A DNA stretch of 64,000 nucleotides, from positions 1,736,001-1,800,000 of the forward strand of contig JAKULF010000007.1 of assembly GCA_022661535.1 (NCBI GenBank), in the 5' to 3' direction. The notes below the pieces were generated by a model. The model saw only the letters and a program-made list of their open reading frames with translations. It searched no databases and was not told where the DNA came from. Of the stretch, positions 11,876 to 22,033 are shown one piece after another. The translations under genes and the position numbers were made by a program. This DNA comes from Eutypa lata (Eukaryota; Ascomycota; Sordariomycetes; Xylariales; Diatrypaceae). Every line of letters starts with the position of its first letter. The first letter of the stretch is position 1.

Positions 11876-13216
11876 TCAACATTCAAAGAATACAACCGAG
11901 GCAATCGCTAACCCTTCAATCCCTGCTCGAAGAGATGGTTCAACCTCTGCTGCAAATTTTGGGTTATGATTGAAAGGTAAATCCCGAAGCGTGCCGTTTT
12001 TCTCGGCCTGGTCATACTCCTCTCTCGGGGTCACACCATAGTTCCAATAGACGTATGGTATTGGCTTCTTGCCTGGTGGCTGTCCCAAAAGAACGAAATC
12101 ATCTGCAGTGATGTCAAGGTCCATCTCAATGATCTTTCCTGGGGCGTCATCACCGTAGAACCTATGTAAAGCTCTGGTGAACTTGGCCGTCGCTTCTTCG
12201 TCGTTATCAATTGGTGGGCAGCTAGCGGAGGTCGAGATCTGAGGCCTCTTGGGAGAGTTTGCAGCCTGGCATTCACCTTCGATAATGCGCTTGACTGCCT
12301 TGACCGCCGTGTGTTGTATGTCTTTGTTAAAGGAGCGGATGTCCACTGTGAAATCTGCAAACTCCGGTATGATGCTGGCGTCTGTTCCGCCGTGGAAGTA
12401 GCCACAGGTGACAGCACAGGGCTCCTTGAAGTCAATCTCTCTGGCAACAACCATCTGCAAGCGTGATATGATGCAACTTGCCATCAAGATAGGATCAATA
12501 CCTAGTTCGGGTGTCGACGAGTGGGTAGCCTTACCGTAGACACGAACGGCCAGTGAGTTCAGAAAACCCAACACACGACCTGGTCGGGTGCCTATGGTGC
12601 CAGCCCTTGTGGGGACGGCATGCTGGCCAAGCACGATATCAGGCAGAGGTATCTTGTCGAAGAGGCCGTCTTCGATCATTGCATGAGCGCCAAGTAGTCG
12701 CTCCTCATTTGGTTGGAAGACGCAGATCAGTGTTCCGGACCAGGCATCCTTCACTTTCTGCAGCAGGGCTGCGGCGCCCAATAAGCTGGCCATGTGCATG
12801 TCATGACCGCAAGCATGCATGACCCGCTTGGTATAGCCGTCCGTATCGACCTGCTCCACTTTGCTGGCATACGGGAGGCCCGTGTCCTCTTCGATGGGCA
12901 AGGCATCCAATTCTGAGCGGAGCAACACTGTTTTCCCCTCCCCGTTGGTTAACATGCCGACAACACCATGGCCCCCTATGTTTCTCTGGACCTGGTAGCC
13001 AAGAGACTCGAGGTGGTCAGCAACGACACCGGCGGTGCGTGATTCCTGAGAAGGGAGTTCGGGGTGTTGGTGAAGGTCTTTATAAACTGATGCGTATTTG
13101 TCCAGAGAGGGGAAGGATTCCTTAAAGATGTGGCGCCATTTGTCGAAGGAGGGAGGAATCTGCATGTTGACTTGGTGATTCTTTGATGGCGGAAGGAGGG
13201 GTAGACTCGCCCCCAA
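11876..13216 (-). CDS. M20D-family amidohydrolase (HipO / N-acyl-amino-acid hydrolase type)
   Basis: A single exon of 446 residues. The family uses metal ions to cleave N-acyl or N-aryl amino-acid conjugates. Visible motifs are LHQHPELPSQE near residue 48, LRSELDALPIEE, the metal-binding MHACGHDMHM, the acidic pair in FQPNEERLLGA (usual family form PAEE), GQHAVP, and GKATHSSTPELGIDP from the dimerisation lid domain. The C-terminal catalytic half ends with NHNPKFAAEVEP. The upstream Met at 13216 is the longest option; a Met at 13165 (MQIPPSFDKW) may be the true start since the first 17 residues look unlike the family. There is no clear signal peptide, so a cytosolic location is likely. Confidence 0.9.
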   Translation of the reverse strand: MGASLPLLPPSKNHQVNMQIPPSFDKWRHIFKESFPSLDKYASVYKDLHQHPELPSQESRTAGVVADHLESLGYQVQRNIGGHGVVGMLTNGEGKTVLLRSELDALPIEEDTGLPYASKVEQVDTDGYTKRVMHACGHDMHMASLLGAAALLQKVKDAWSGTLICVFQPNEERLLGAHAMIEDGLFDKIPLPDIVLGQHAVPTRAGTIGTRPGRVLGFLNSLAVRVYGKATHSSTPELGIDPILMASCIISRLQMVVAREIDFKEPCAVTCGYFHGGTDASIIPEFADFTVDIRSFNKDIQHTAVKAVKRIIEGECQAANSPKRPQISTSASCPPIDNDEEATAKFTRALHRFYGDDAPGKIIEMDLDITADDFVLLGQPPGKKPIPYVYWNYGVTPREEYDQAEKNGTLRDLPFNHNPKFAAEVEPSLRAGIEGLAIASVVFFEC

Positions 13217-14192
13217 ACATCAATGGATTGCCAGTCTCAAATACCAGCGGCGAAAGTCGGTTTGCTGCTCTGGGATGTATAAGTGTAAAACAAGGTGATG
13301 AGTCAGAGTGTTGAAATGATCCTTTGCACAAGTGTATCTTGGCTGCCTACAGTATTCGTAGGATGAAAGGTTTTTGGAAGTACACTGTTCGAGTGGTACA
13401 TGCGAATACATCACACCCACTTTTAGCCGAATGATGGGTCCCTGTGACCTATGTATGTACAAGTACGTATGTACGTAGGTCTGCAACCCCGGGCCTCTTT
13501 TCCAAGTGCGCTGGTGCGCGCCCGACTTCAATGTTCTTACAGCATTTCCCTCTATCTTTGGTGTGGCCAGAAGGCAGAGTGACAAAGCTAACCATCTTTG
13601 ACAACTATCAACGCTGATAGAATACCCATTTTCAGGGAGCTTAGCCAATAGAATTTATAAGATTTCTCTGATTCTAGTACGTATTAGTACGTATTAGTAC
13701 GTACTTATGTCACTCTGCCTTATGGCCATACCAAAGATAGCCCCGGTTTTTGAGGCGCTTTTGGTCGCCCCGCACCCCGCTCGCTTATGTTAATCTCACT
13801 CGGTCTACATAGTACACAGTGACATTGCAGCTTTGCGAATTCAATGCGATGCACCGCAAACAGGCTGCTGCCAACCACTAGCTCTAGAGCAGCCTTGCCA
13901 AAGATACAATTTCAATAGAGTAGCTCACACATTTACCAACCAATGCTGGGTATTCGGCCTCCATCCGATTTAATAACCGAGCTCCAAGTGGTGAAGCTTA
14001 GGTTATTTATATGCTGGAGCTGATCCTCAAAGCATCAGGTAACTTCATCATCCGAGGACCTCAATATTGAAATTAGGAGATACAAGTGATCTCTTTGCCC
14101 ACCAGAGGTTTCTATTACAGCCGATTGCTCTGCGAAGCAAAACCTCGGAATACCTCCATCTTTGGTTGGTGGCTTTGATATTCTCTTGCAGG
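13217..14192. other. Intergenic region between divergent M20D and oxygenase genes
   Basis: About 1 kb containing a 33-bp inverted repeat pair (see separate entry) and a GTACGTATTA tandem. It must serve as 5' region for both genes. Nothing else is recognised. Confidence 0.45.
13552..13740. repeat. 189-bp element with 33-bp near-perfect inverted ends
   Basis: The left arm 13552-13584 begins CTATCTTTGG and ends GAGTGACA. The right arm 13708-13740 is its reverse complement at 31 of 33 positions. The arms enclose 123 bp that include three GTACGTA words in tandem. No flanking target-site duplication is obvious. It is consistent with a small MITE-like element or a stable cruciform/hairpin. Confidence 0.75.
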
Positions 14193-15237
14193 ATGGCCGC
14201 TACAGCAGGAACACTCACCTTTTTCGAGCGAGAGTCATGGCCGTCTCACGAACGCCCATACGAACTCCTGTTCCAACCCCCTACCTCTGATTTCCCGGTG
14301 TGCAACTACAAGGTAGTGCAAGTCCCCAATGTGCCGATCCACGACCTACGACCTTTGAAGAACAAGTTATCTCTTGACCGCGAGGGGTTCCTGATAGCCG
14401 ATATCAACACGAGTATGGAATATGAGGACTATTTCAACCAAGAAAAACTGAAAACTACATACATGCCTAAGATTAAGACATTTCTGAAAGAGAAATTGGG
14501 CATCAGAGCAGCTTATATTCATGAATGTGTAGTGAGCAACCTTGAATCTTGGTCTTGGCGAGAACCTGGGGCTAAGTTCAGTAGATCCGCCAGTCGGAGG
14601 GAAAGGGGGCCCATCCAGGCAGCTTTGGCCAGCCCATCCCCAACGTTCATACTGGTATGGCAAGATAACCATTAGAAGAATTGCAGTTAACCGTTTAGAT
14701 TACACTCACGATTACGCATTGGAGCTCATTGAGCAACTCACAGGAGACAGGAGCAAGGCTGAAGCAATCAAAAACTCTCGAATCCAAATGCTCAAGTCCG
14801 TTCCACACGATATCCTCCCAAGTCATTTTTCGTCTTCTAGAATTCCACCTAACCGCAGACAGCATCTGGAAACCACTGCGAGGACCACTGCGGAGCTGGC
14901 CTCTCGCGCTCTGCGACCTTCGATCACTCAGCCGCGAGGATGTTATAACATTCGATGAAGTACACGCTACGGCTGTGTTGGAATCACAGCAAGTCGTTTA
15001 TAACCCGTCGCAGAAATGGTACTACTTGCCTAACCAAGAATCCAACGAAATCATCGTCTTCAAGTCAATGGATACTGTAGTAAGAGGAGAAGGTTTGAAT
15101 CACCTCCACTTCGCCACCTTATCGCAATATCTGACCGTACTCATGCAGTTGCTCATGGGTCCTTCTACGACCCAGACTGTCCCAACAATGAACCCCCGAG
15201 AGAGAGCATTGAATTGAGAATACTCGTTGTGTATTGA
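14193..15237 (+). CDS. GA4-desaturase / AsaB-type hydroxylase-desaturase family protein (CmcJ-like)
   Basis: Five exons: 14193-14531, 14585-14654, 14699-14795, 14863-15092 and 15149-15237, giving 274 residues. Members are non-haem-iron, 2-oxoglutarate-type oxygenases found in fungal secondary metabolism, for example gibberellin GA4 desaturase. The reconstruction gives FGQPIPNVHTDYTHDYAL, with the His-x-Asp iron-binding pattern, then NIWKPLRGPLRSWPLALCD, KYNP-like VYNPSQKWYYLPNQ and VAHGSFYDPDCPNNEPPRES near the end, all as in the family. Introns are 53, 44, 67 and 56 bp. The third has an unusual donor, GTCCGT. Without splicing the region looks broken in all three frames, but with these junctions it is fully open. 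Substrate unknown; no polyketide synthase or NRPS lies in the window. Confidence 0.82.
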
Positions 15238-15666
15238 AAGGTCTATATCACTAGCACGTAGATGCCACGGCACTAAGTGGAGGGCACGGGCGTGAGCCGG
15301 ATTGCTGTGTATATAGCGGTGCTACGCGCCACCTAGCTAAACTCCATCCTTTTCTTCTACGTGCAATAACAAGTTTCCTATCTATCCACTTAGGTTCATT
15401 GGCGTCGTAACATCAGAATTACAAATAGCAAGAGAATTGGCTCACCCCCGACGAGGAAGGGTCCATTAAATTGATCAAATCCTCAAATTGACTCTATCCT
15501 ACTGTGTTTACCATACATTTGAGTCCACACGCCCCATTGCTAGAAGTGTCCTGAAGCCAAAGAATGTTTACTCCAGGCGTTTCAGCTCCACCTCCGCCAT
15601 ATTCTAGTTGTCGAATTCAGCCATGTGTCCCACCAACCAGGTAAAGGTAACTTACCAGCTTCGGCA
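15238..15666. other. Intergenic, no feature seen
   Basis: About 430 bp downstream of the oxygenase gene. I see no ORF, repeat or RNA gene. Confidence 0.4.
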
Positions 15667-15870
15667 CTACTTAGTCTGCTCTGTGACCTTCTTCTCTGCA
15701 ACCTCAACGAGGAACGACTTCATATCGTCAAGGCGCATGACATTTGTGCCGTCAGCAAACTTAGTGTCGTGAGGCAGTGCTCCCTTCGATGAGCAAACTA
15801 CATTCAGGTTTGGATTGACAAAGATACCGGCCGGGGCTGGAGGCCAGAATGGTTTCCATGGTTGACTCAT
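15667..15870 (-). CDS. Hypothetical 67-residue protein
   Basis: A single uninterrupted ORF that starts MSQPWKPFWPPAPAGIF and ends VEVAEKKVTEQTK. The composition is protein-like (Trp/Pro-rich start, amphipathic basic end) and unlike the random ORFs nearby. There is no signal peptide or membrane segment and I recognise no family. It could be the last part of a spliced gene, but I see no convincing upstream exon. Treat as a candidate only. Confidence 0.4.
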   Translation of the reverse strand: MSQPWKPFWPPAPAGIFVNPNLNVVCSSKGALPHDTKFADGTNVMRLDDMKSFLVEVAEKKVTEQTK

Positions 15871-17042
15871 GATAGCGATTTTATTAGTTTGTACGGCAGG
15901 TTGAGGTGGGATATGATGAGATATGGTTGGGATAGTTCAATCCGGGGATGGAATGCTAGACAAGCCTGTATTTAAAATCTACCGGTCAGCCATATTACTC
16001 GATTCCATACGTAAATGCGGTTCAAGGCCGAACGTTATAGCGAGGATTTCGTTCCTTTTTCCCCTCTTTAGATTATATTGCATATGTGGTACACCTCCAC
16101 AGATGATAAGGATTCAGCTATCTTAACCATGAATTCATGTATTACGTTTGGATAACTCGTTGCACAAGCTCCTCGCGACGTATAAGTTAATAGATGTCTT
16201 GGCGATATGTTACAATATAACTGGCAACTCTGGTTGGCTTTTCCTTCTGTAGATTATGCAGCTTATGGCGTGGGGGCACAACTATATGCGACATCCTTTC
16301 TGCCTTTTAAATGTGATAAGTATTCAGCTGTTTCGGTTATTATTTCGCTGGCTATGTTTGGGTGGCTGGGTTGTACAAGCCCCCCACGGCGCATAGGTCA
16401 TCAGATGTTCTGGGGATGTGTTATATTACTACTGGCTAACTTTGGTCAGCGTCCCCTTTCGTAGATTCTGCCGCTTATGAGTTGGCGCCAACTGCATGCG
16501 ATATTCGTTTAAGTATGATAAGCTTTCACCGGTCTTGAATTCATGGACTATGTTTGGATAGCCCGGCTGCATGACCCCGACTCTCACCTACCCGACGTGC
16601 AGCTCGTCCTGATATGCCGGTGACTCAAGAAGGGGTGGTAATGGCTGCGCTAATTATTTATTAGGCATTATCTCATAATAGATTCACTCGAGAAGTACTG
16701 TTACGTAGTAATCCTGACAGAATTACTACAAATGGAAAAAGGAGATGGGGGCCACCTAGATACGTGTCTGATGGAGGGATGTTATCATTAGAAGTAGTGA
16801 TGGATTGATGTACTGCGGCCCTTATCTATTGATGTAACTATAATAGTGGCTTTGAGGATAGAATTTCTGATTGCAAAGATACCGATTACTCTCTCAACAT
16901 GATGTGCCTATTTATTATGCTATTCGTTTAGCCTTCTGCGTAGACAGGGGTGATATTGTACGTGTTATAAGCCCAGCCTCTAACTTGTTTCTATTACAAC
17001 TTCAACATTATGATCCGCTGAAACAGCCATATTTTGGGGGAA
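15871..17042. other. Intergenic with diverged direct repeats
   Basis: About 1.2 kb without a supported gene. Its main content is the set of degenerate repeats at 16040-16590. Confidence 0.45.
16040..16590 (+). repeat. Diverged direct repeats, period about 200 bp, up to three copies
   Basis: The block starting GATGTCTTGGCGATATGTTA (16193) recurs as GATGTTCTGGGGATGTGTTA (16404), 211 bp later. In both, the following text ACTGGC..ACT.TGGT..., then TAGATT.TG..GCTTATG and ATGCGA.AT match with scattered changes. A third, earlier copy is suggested by TTTAGATTATATTGCATATG (16068) and TTACGTTTGGATAACTCG (16142). Many differences are C/T or G/A. No coding frame is shared. Confidence 0.6.
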
Positions 17043-18579
17043 ATGGACCCCCTATCAAATGTCGATCGACTTATACAATGGTTTGGCGAAAATGGAGGGC
17101 ATCTCAATGAAACGATAGAATTGCTCCACAGCCTCGAATACGGGTATCACTATGTTGCAGCGAGCAGACCAATTAACCCCAAAGAAACTGTCTGTACATG
17201 TCCGTTTAGTTTGACGTTGTCCCACCTCAACGTAATACCAGCGTCGCCGGCCGGAGTCCGTAACTATTCTCCAGATAGCATCTGTTCCAAGCTTATAGAC
17301 AACCCAAGAATAGATATGAGTACCATTGGGATCTTATTCCTTGCCGAACAACGACTAAAGGGCAGAGATAGCTTCTGGTTTCCATACATACAGCTACTAC
17401 CAACTGAAACTGAGATGTCAACCCCATTATGGTTCAAGGGCGAAGAGCTAGTGTATCTCAAGGGGACAAATTTGTTCTCAAATGATACTCGTCGCGAGCA
17501 AACTTCTATAGGCCTTCAAGAAGGTCAATATAGAGAGCAATGGAAACTAGGAATCGCAGAACTCGAAGATGCCGGTGAGTCTACAGATGGATTTACATGG
17601 TAAGTAACTTGAAGAAGATTTTCCCAAAGAATTCCCTGCTCTATCATCAGATTTCGTTTTCCATAATCTTTATATTCAATGTTCTCATTAGAGAGTCTGA
17701 TGCTAACTGGGTGTTTTCGTAGGGAACTGTTCCTGTGGGCCGGAACCATATTCTCCTCACGGAGTTTTACATCTGATTTGTTCACAAGTGAAAACGCAGA
17801 TGATTCATTTCCTATCTTGTACCCTGTACTGGATATTTTCAATCACCGTCTTGGTACCAAAGTGAGATGGCAATTTCATAATGGCGACTTCAGTCTACGT
17901 CTTGAAGAAAAATTTGAGCAAAAGCAGCAACTCTTCAATAACTACTCACCAAAAGGGAACGAAGATTGTAAGAATACTCTCGAGTGAGCCCGTACTATTA
18001 ATTCATACTGAGTTACAATTAGTGCTAACGGGATTCGGCTTTTGTATCCCTGATAACCCATACGACCAAGTCGCTGTTCGAATTGGTCAGATACAACCAG
18101 AAATGCACCGCAAACTCCATAATGGCATACCGAGCCATTGGCAGTCTGAAACTTGGGACCCCCAGGAATCCGTTTTCTATCTTCGAGTTATGTCACAAAA
18201 CACCTCCAGCTACAACACTTGCGGCGTCCCGAAACTAAGTTGTCTACGTAGACTACCTCCGGAACTGGTGAAGTCGGTATACATCATTATGCTCGAGCAT
18301 AGTGAGGGTGCTGTATCATCGAACGAAGAAGCGAATGAGAAGAAAGTCTGGGTAGGCACAATTGACGTGTTGCTCCATCAGATGGAGTATACTCTCAAAG
18401 GAATTACTAGATGGGACGGGGAACTTCCTGACTTTCCTTCCACTGCCAGGGCCAAGGCAGCCTTGATCTACCGGACTGGGCAGATAAAGATACTGGAAGA
18501 GGTAATTTTAGACATGAAGACATGTATGGATCCACTCAGAGCAGGCGAGATTGGTATTGAAGATTTATTCAAGGAATAA
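17043..18579 (+). CDS. SET-domain protein lysine methyltransferase-like (Rubisco-LSMT/SETD3/SETD6 type)
   Basis: Three exons, 17043-17599, 17723-17967 and 18023-18579, give 452 residues. The ATG at 17043 is the first in frame. SET-domain enzymes of this class transfer methyl from SAM to protein lysine or histidine. Evidence: an N-terminal WFGENGGHLNETIEL and ASRPINPKETV segment (the split SET N-half), DIFNHR (the DxFNH motif), FNNYSPKGNEDLLTGFGF and CIPDNPYDQVAV, which correspond to the conserved NYGPKSNEELL..YGF..P.NP block. The C-terminal helical half fits the Rubisco-LSMT substrate-binding domain. The second intron splits NEDL, supporting the gene model. The substrate is unknown. Confidence 0.85.
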
Positions 18580-19522
18580 AGTACCTAGTTTCGTGCTATA
18601 TGAACGAAATAAATAATTGCGTTTCTCAGCTGTGTTCAATATCAACACAATCTGGAAACTATATGAGGTTTCTGGCTTCCCGCCAAACGTGGGGCCACCG
18701 AGATCGCGCAACGGCACAATGAACCCTTGTTTTTAAATATAACATGCAGGTAATATGTATAATACGTCTGATTAACTTCCAAGGCTCTCGTATGCGTATA
18801 GCAACTCGTGTACGACGGGAGCTGGCTTTAGGTAGCTAGCCTTTTATTATAGTAGAGAAAATAGTATTTGCGCAATGAATAATCCAAGCAGCTGTATGCA
18901 GCTGTGGAACAACTGGCGTGGCTGTTAATTTCCACCCATCATACACAGGAGACCTCCTATGCAAACCATTAGAGGGTAGATATTTACAGCTTAGTTACTA
19001 TTACGTAGTGGTGGTATCGAGCTTGGTATCAATCTTTGGACGAATAGTCAGTTCACTTAGGTCAAGGGCCAGGGGCAGTGTAAGTTGATTGGCTTGCTAG
19101 AAAAGGGGTGACATCGCATGAAGAAAACGCCCCTCTGATACCCCGGAATATGTAGGCCAAGCATTTCCTTTTGGAGCCATATGCTCCGGAATCCATTCCT
19201 GCTCGTAGATTCCATGTGCATGTAAACACGATGTATATGTATTATCTAACATTGAAAAAAAAAAGTGTGAAGATTTGTAGTTTCTAACAGCAACTTAGTT
19301 AGGTAGTCCTACGTAATACAGCTTAACACGACCTACGTCGCTCCGTCTTGCCGTATAATAAGTAGTATCTACCGTGCATGCGACACGACGGGAACTTCAT
19401 GCGTACGATCAAGGGGAAGGTATCGCGAAGTACCTGAGATGTAGCTAGTAAGTAGGGGTAGTGCCGCATATATCGATGACGACGATAATAACAACAACGA
19501 GTCAACGGCGACTAAAACGAAG
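18580..19522. other. Intergenic, no gene seen
   Basis: About 940 bp between the SET-domain gene and the GT90 gene. It contains AT-rich text and scattered GTAGTA/TAGGTAG words. No ORF longer than about 60 codons is convincing. Confidence 0.4.
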
Positions 19523-21602
19523 ATGAAGACAACCACCACCACCACCACCCACACTATCTTCAGCAGGCGGCAAACAGCACGTCTTCTACGGCAGGTGGTC
19601 GTCGCGTCGGTGGTCTGCCTGGTCATCTACTGTCTGATGCTAGGACGGCAACCGGACCTACTGGATTCTTCCTCGTTGTCTTCATGGCCACAGGAGGCAG
19701 CCACCAAAATCAGCACCAGCAGCGATGACTACGACTACGACCACAAAGACGACGACGATGGCGCTGTTCTTGGAAGACAGCATCCACTGCCGCCCGGAGC
19801 ACTCGACAACCGCTCCCTAACCGAGGAGCAGTGCCGGATATACTTCCCGGGCCTCCTTAAGGAGGTCGACGATGCCGTTGCGAAGGGGCCGTTCGCGCTG
19901 CGGCCGAGGAACCAGACCGGGCATTTGGGGCCGCTGGTCGCGAGGATTAAGGATGGGAAGGTATGTAGTCACTTTTTTAATGCTGATAATGTGCACTTTG
20001 GGGGGGGGGGAGGAGACATATACATATCATAACTATAAATATATGTCGGTATAAGTATACCTTACATAGGATGAGAGCTAACGAACTGACTGACTAACTA
20101 ACATTACATCTCTCTCCCACTTCTAGCTCTCCATCCTCGCCTACCAGCGCAAAGTCGACCTAAGCAAAGACATGCTCCAGCACCGCTCCGCAACCCTCCA
20201 CCAGATCGCCAACGCACTCCTAACATGGCCCTCCCTTCCCCCCTCATCGTCGTCGTCGTCGTCGTCGTCGTCAAAGGATTACATCCCACCCCCAGACACC
20301 ATAATAGCCTTCAACCACCACGACGACCCCCTCCCGGGGACATGGTCGTACTCGCGCCCCGCCGACCCCGTCCTCAACACGCCCTCGTCGCACTACTTCC
20401 CCATCCCGCACTTCGCCTTCTACTCGTGGCCCGTGTCGACCATCGTGTCGCTGCCGGCCGCAGCGGCGCGCATCGACGCCGTCGAGTCTTCTTTTGATGA
20501 CGGCGGTGGCGATGGGGATGGCGATGGGGACGGAAAAAGGAGAAAAACCTGGTCCGACAAGATCCCGCGCGCCGTGTGGCGCGGCACGGCGTGGTTCAAC
20601 AACGCGCGGGCGGGGCGGGCGCGGCAGAACCTGTTGTACGCGACTCGGGGGAAGGAGTGGGCGGATGTGGAGGCGCTTTCCTCTTCCTCCTCTTCATCGT
20701 CCTCCTCCTCTTCAAGTAAGAGTACCAGCAGCAGCAGCAGTAATCACTACACCAACGCCCTCGACGTGTCGGACTTCTGCCGGTACAAGTACATCATATA
20801 CACGGAAGGGATCACGTACAGCGGGCGCCTGCCGTTCCACCAGCTGTGCCGCAGCGTGCTGCTGACGCCGCCCCCGGCGTGGCTGCAGCCCACGACGCAC
20901 CTGGTGCGGCCGGTGTTCTCGCATGCGCTGCCCGGGGTCGAGAGGACGGCCGTTCCGACGTCCGGGACTGCTTTCTCGTCGTCATCGTCGTCGTCATCCT
21001 TCGGTGATAGTGCCAGTAATGAAGAAGAAGAAGAAGAAGAAGAAGAAGATAGAAGCGATCTCACAACAAGAAGACAAGAAGAACACGTCGAGGCAGACGC
21101 AACGAAGAACACCACAACAACAAAACCCCACAAACTCACGACACGAAAAACAGAAGACCGACAGCAAGAACTAGCCCCCTACCCCGCGCCCTGGGTCCGC
21201 ACGGCCTGGCCGCGCTCCCACTTGCCCACCGAGGCCAACGCCGTCTTCGTGGCGCCGGACTGGAGCGACCTGGAGGCGACGGTGGCGTGGCTGGAGCGGA
21301 ACCCCGACGTAGCGGAGGGGATCGCGGGACGGCAGCGGGCTTTGTTCGCGGGCGGCGGTGGTGGTGGTGGTGATAATGATGGGAAAGGAGGGGGAGGAGA
21401 AGGAGGAGGGGAAGGAGGAGGGGAAGGAAGAGGCTACCTCAGCGCGGCGGCCGAGGCGTGCTATTGGCGGGGGCTGATACGGGGGTGGGCGGGTGTTGTG
21501 GTGACGGAGGGGTCGGGGTGGGAGGAGGATGATAGCGATGGTGAGTACAATGCGGATGGGGTTCCGTGGGAGGAATTCAGCTTGGAGGAGATTCATAAAT
21601 AA
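19523..21602 (+). CDS. GT90 / CAP10-domain glycosyltransferase with low-complexity inserts
   Basis: Two exons, 19523-19960 and 20127-21602, give 637 residues. CAP10-like enzymes are type II Golgi membrane proteins that transfer sugars such as xylose. A basic cytoplasmic tail is followed by a single anchor, VVVASVVCLVIYCLML (about residues 30-50). The catalytic region shows IPHFAFYSWP, WSDKIPRAVWRGTAWF (the family WxxK..AxWRG block), RGKEWADVEA, FCRYKYIIYTEGITYSGRLPFHQ and SVLLTPPPAWLQPTTHLV, followed by the late WSDLEATVAWLERNPDVAEGIA. The conserved blocks are interrupted by poly-Ser (about 20243 and 20680), Asp/Gly (about 20500), Glu (about 21016) and Gly/Glu (about 21353) runs encoded by trinucleotide repeats. 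The 166-bp intron carries a G10 run. The 3' end faces the ArfGAP gene. Confidence 0.85.
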
Positions 21603-22033
21603 GTTTAGTGATGGTAGCAGTGGTAGGGTGGTGGGTTGGTGGGTGTTAAGGCGGCGCCTGAGTTGAGGTGAAATGAAAGGACAGGACAAAAAGAGATGAC
21701 GGATGATATTTGTATATAATACGTGACATGCCTCTCCTCACCTCACGCAAGGAAAAAAAACTAGTAGAATGAATATCTTGGATATTTAGGTATCTATACA
21801 TATGGAAAAGAAGAAGGAAAAAAAAGGGGGGGAAGCACATGGGGACGGACGATCATGCCTCTTCCCCTAATGCGTTTTGTATTACAGCCATCTCTATGTA
21901 TAAGTATGTGGCACAAAAAAAACATCATTAACATCAATGGTACATCATTCCACAGTATATTATATATACAGATAATTACTTTTTTTTTGTTCCAACAGAC
22001 AGAGAGAAATATATATAGGTATATATATGTATA
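21603..22033. other. Intergenic, convergent 3' region
   Basis: About 430 bp between convergent stops, rich in TATATA and poly-A/T tracts that suit 3' ends on both strands. No gene is seen. Confidence 0.4.

Noticed and set aside
13220..13648. 142-codon minus-strand ORF upstream of the M20D gene
   Set aside because: No family, and it runs through one arm of the inverted repeat. Better explained as chance.
14067..14192. Upstream extension of the oxygenase to a non-ATG or earlier start
   Set aside because: The extra 42 residues do not look like the family. MAATAGTLTFFERESW at 14193 matches the usual N-terminus better.
497..18579. Biosynthetic gene cluster from amidase, SDR, M20D hydrolase, oxygenase and methyltransferase
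   Set aside because: No polyketide synthase, NRPS, terpene cyclase or RiPP precursor is present. The SET protein is protein-modifying and the gene orientations are mixed, so a cluster is not supported.
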